Notes under the pieces: generated by a model
The model's database searches: none
The model's input: only the letters and a program-made list of their open reading frames with translations
Told to the model about the DNA's origin: nothing
Shown: positions 6,406-7,739 of the stretch, piece by piece
Position numbering within the stretch: the first letter of the stretch is position 1
How the letters are laid out: each line of letters opens with the position of its first letter
Origin: Gammaproteobacteria bacterium
GTDB lineage: Bacteria > Pseudomonadota > Gammaproteobacteria > Steroidobacterales > GCA-2729495
Assembly (NCBI GenBank): GCA_023150055.1
Contig: JAKLLP010000095.1
Location: 1 to 7,739 of the forward strand
DNA length: 7,739 bases
Direction: 5' to 3'
Position numbers and translations under genes: made by a program

Positions 6406-6525
6406 GTGCCTGGCAGTGACCTACTCTCACATGGGGAAGCCCCACACTACCATCGGCGCTGAGCGTTTTCACTTCTGAGTTCGGAATGGGATCAGGTGGT
6501 TCCCGCCCGCTTTGGCCGCCAGGCA
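6406..6525 (-). rRNA. rrf: 5S ribosomal RNA
   Basis: The minus strand from 6525 reads TGCCTGGCGGCC and ends ACTGCCAGGCAC at 6406, giving about 120 nt with the two ends pairing as helix I. Internal blocks match gammaproteobacterial 5S: CATTCCGAACTCAGAAGTG, GCGCCGATGGTAGTGTGGGG and GAGAGTAGG. It is the last gene of the rRNA operon before the terminator. The ends are set by comparison with the E. coli 5S and may be off by 1-3 nt. Confidence 0.96.
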
Positions 6526-6630
6526 ATTCGGTACGGTCTGCCCGCGGTTGACGCCGCCGTGCAGGCCGAAATGTGGATGGTCTTGACGATTGACTTGTGT
6601 ACAACTGCAACCGAGTTGCTTGGGTGTTAT
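6526..6630 (-). other. 23S-5S internal transcribed spacer
   Basis: About 105 nt separate the 23S 3' end from the 5S 5' end. No tRNA cloverleaf is present. Two small inverted repeats are visible: GCAAC-CGA-GTTGC at about 6606-6618, and an imperfect long one at 6534-6568 (CGGTCTGC against GCAGGCCG) that has a mismatch in the rRNA-strand transcript. They could be processing structures, but nothing more specific can be said. Confidence 0.7.

Positions 6631-7739
<1,109 letters not shown>

Overview
The window looks like a chromosomal segment of a GC-rich gammaproteobacterium. The main evidence is the rRNA at the right end. The 5S gene and the 3' part of the 23S gene, both on the minus strand, read like gammaproteobacterial rRNA. 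The protein genes (PlsY, bifunctional BirA, an M61 peptidase, a CtlX-type hydrolase, a WaaE-like glycosyltransferase) fit a Gram-negative host. I cannot place the genus from sequence alone.

Layout from left to right. (1) Bases 1-3728 hold four minus-strand genes in the transcription order ctlX, M61 peptidase, plsY, birA. birA runs off the left edge. ctlX and the M61 gene are 6 bp apart, with the ribosome binding site of the second lying in the end of the first. plsY and birA are 7 bp apart. A 64-bp gap separates the two pairs and carries a good extended -10 promoter element facing plsY. (2) A 71-bp gap at 3729-3799 separates divergent transcription units. (3) Bases 3800-6333 hold three plus-strand genes: a family 4 glycosyltransferase, a WaaE-like family 2 glycosyltransferase and a class I methyltransferase-like protein. 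They are tightly packed (4-bp overlap, then 15-bp gap), so they are probably one operon for a surface glycan or LPS-core modification. (4) Bases 6361-7739 hold the end of an rRNA operon on the minus strand: a Rho-independent terminator, 5S rRNA, a roughly 105-nt spacer without tRNA, and the 3' 1.1 kb of 23S rRNA, cut by the right edge.

The left genes are mostly housekeeping: phospholipid synthesis (plsY), biotin ligation and repression (birA), and peptide or guanidino/ureido amino-acid turnover (M61, ctlX). The glycan operon points head-on at the rRNA operon and has no visible terminator of its own. The oddest single gene is the family 4 glycosyltransferase, which appears to lack about 25-30 residues inside its nucleotide-sugar-binding domain without a frameshift.

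I see no CRISPR array, insertion sequence, prophage, toxin-antitoxin pair or evident new defence system here. The findings are unusual details of otherwise recognisable genes.
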